DNA of 64,000 nucleotides from Aplysia californica (Eukaryota > Mollusca > Gastropoda > Aplysiida > Aplysiidae). The stretch lies in contig NW_004797400.1 in assembly GCF_000002075.1 (NCBI RefSeq), forward strand, positions 120,091 to 184,090. The letters run 5' to 3'. The notes below the pieces were generated by a model. It saw only the letters and a program-made list of their open reading frames with translations, was not told where the DNA came from and did no database searches. The stretch's first letter is position 1. Each line of letters starts with the position of its first letter. The translations under genes and the position numbers were made by a program. Shown here piece by piece: positions 63,593 to 64,000 of this stretch.

Positions 63593-64000
63593 AGGGTGGA
63601 TGTCAACCGAGAAGTCCTTACAGGGAATCAGACTTACTTTGCCCATCTCTCAAGCTTCTGCAGCGCAAAGTCTGCTTCGACTATCCAGGCACCCTGGAAA
63701 TAGCAGGGCACGAGAGTGTGACAAACATGCAAAAGAAGTAGAGGAAAATGACGATAGTAAGGATTGGGAAAGAAAAAGCAAGCAGTTCTCTGTTGTAGTT
63801 CAGGCACAGTTATGAGCATGGCATTGTTAGATCAGCCCATTTACAATCTACTGTGCACTAGAACGAGAAATGTCCTGCCTTTGGGAATGGTCTAAAGACA
63901 CTTCAGTCAGTGCCACCGCCGTGTGGACAATCAAATTGACAAAAACAATGAAATAAAAGTTGCAGCTATTTCACTTTTCAAATTGAGCCGAACTACGCGG

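Noticed and set aside
1-64000. LTR retroelements, Polintons or other virus-like fossils
   Set aside because: No paired LTRs, gag, integrase, protein-primed polymerase or capsid segments were recognised.

Overview
The window looks like nuclear DNA of a lophotrochozoan animal, most likely a mollusc and perhaps a gastropod. It has small exons in large AT-rich introns, tRNA-derived SINEs, many short inverted-repeat transposons, microsatellites and two assembly gaps of exactly 100 N. I assign this from gene structure and repeat style only; no database was searched.

Two protein-coding genes of the host can be supported, and they converge. On the + strand, 14 exons (1081-21984) splice in consistent phase into a 762-residue, two-lobed transferrin. 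It has a signal peptide and a hydrophobic C-terminus of the GPI-anchor type, so it is a melanotransferrin-like surface protein. On the - strand, a 5' coding exon (48639-48453) and one very large exon (44840-40846) give a 1393-residue nuclear protein with four C2H2 zinc fingers and basic arginine-glycine tracts; I do not recognise its family. The 19 kb between the two stop codons holds their 3' ends and a set of decayed repeats, but no further host gene that I can support.

The rest is mobile DNA. Identified pieces are a decayed piggyBac element (34946-37300), a piggyBac-type MITE with TTAA duplications (5498-5784), a hAT MITE (28918-29099), a decayed ZBED-type hAT element (46874-47916), a pogo/Tigger element (16623-17317), further TA-flanked pogo-like elements (some nested inside each other), a LINE tail (32275-32985) and several SINEs.

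The most unusual material lies at 1-6.4 kb and 51-64 kb. There, several unrelated-looking repeat families are bounded by clusters of about 22-34 bp near-perfect palindromes, mostly starting with (T)ATTC and ending with GAAT(A). One such element (51380-52285) has a perfect 9-bp target duplication. A reversed copy of it is split by a second palindrome-bounded element sitting between two A10 tracts, and cut at one end by a third element that also has a perfect 9-bp duplication. This points to a group of Mutator-like, non-autonomous elements that share an architecture while the palindrome sequence differs from family to family. That group is my main candidate for something undescribed.
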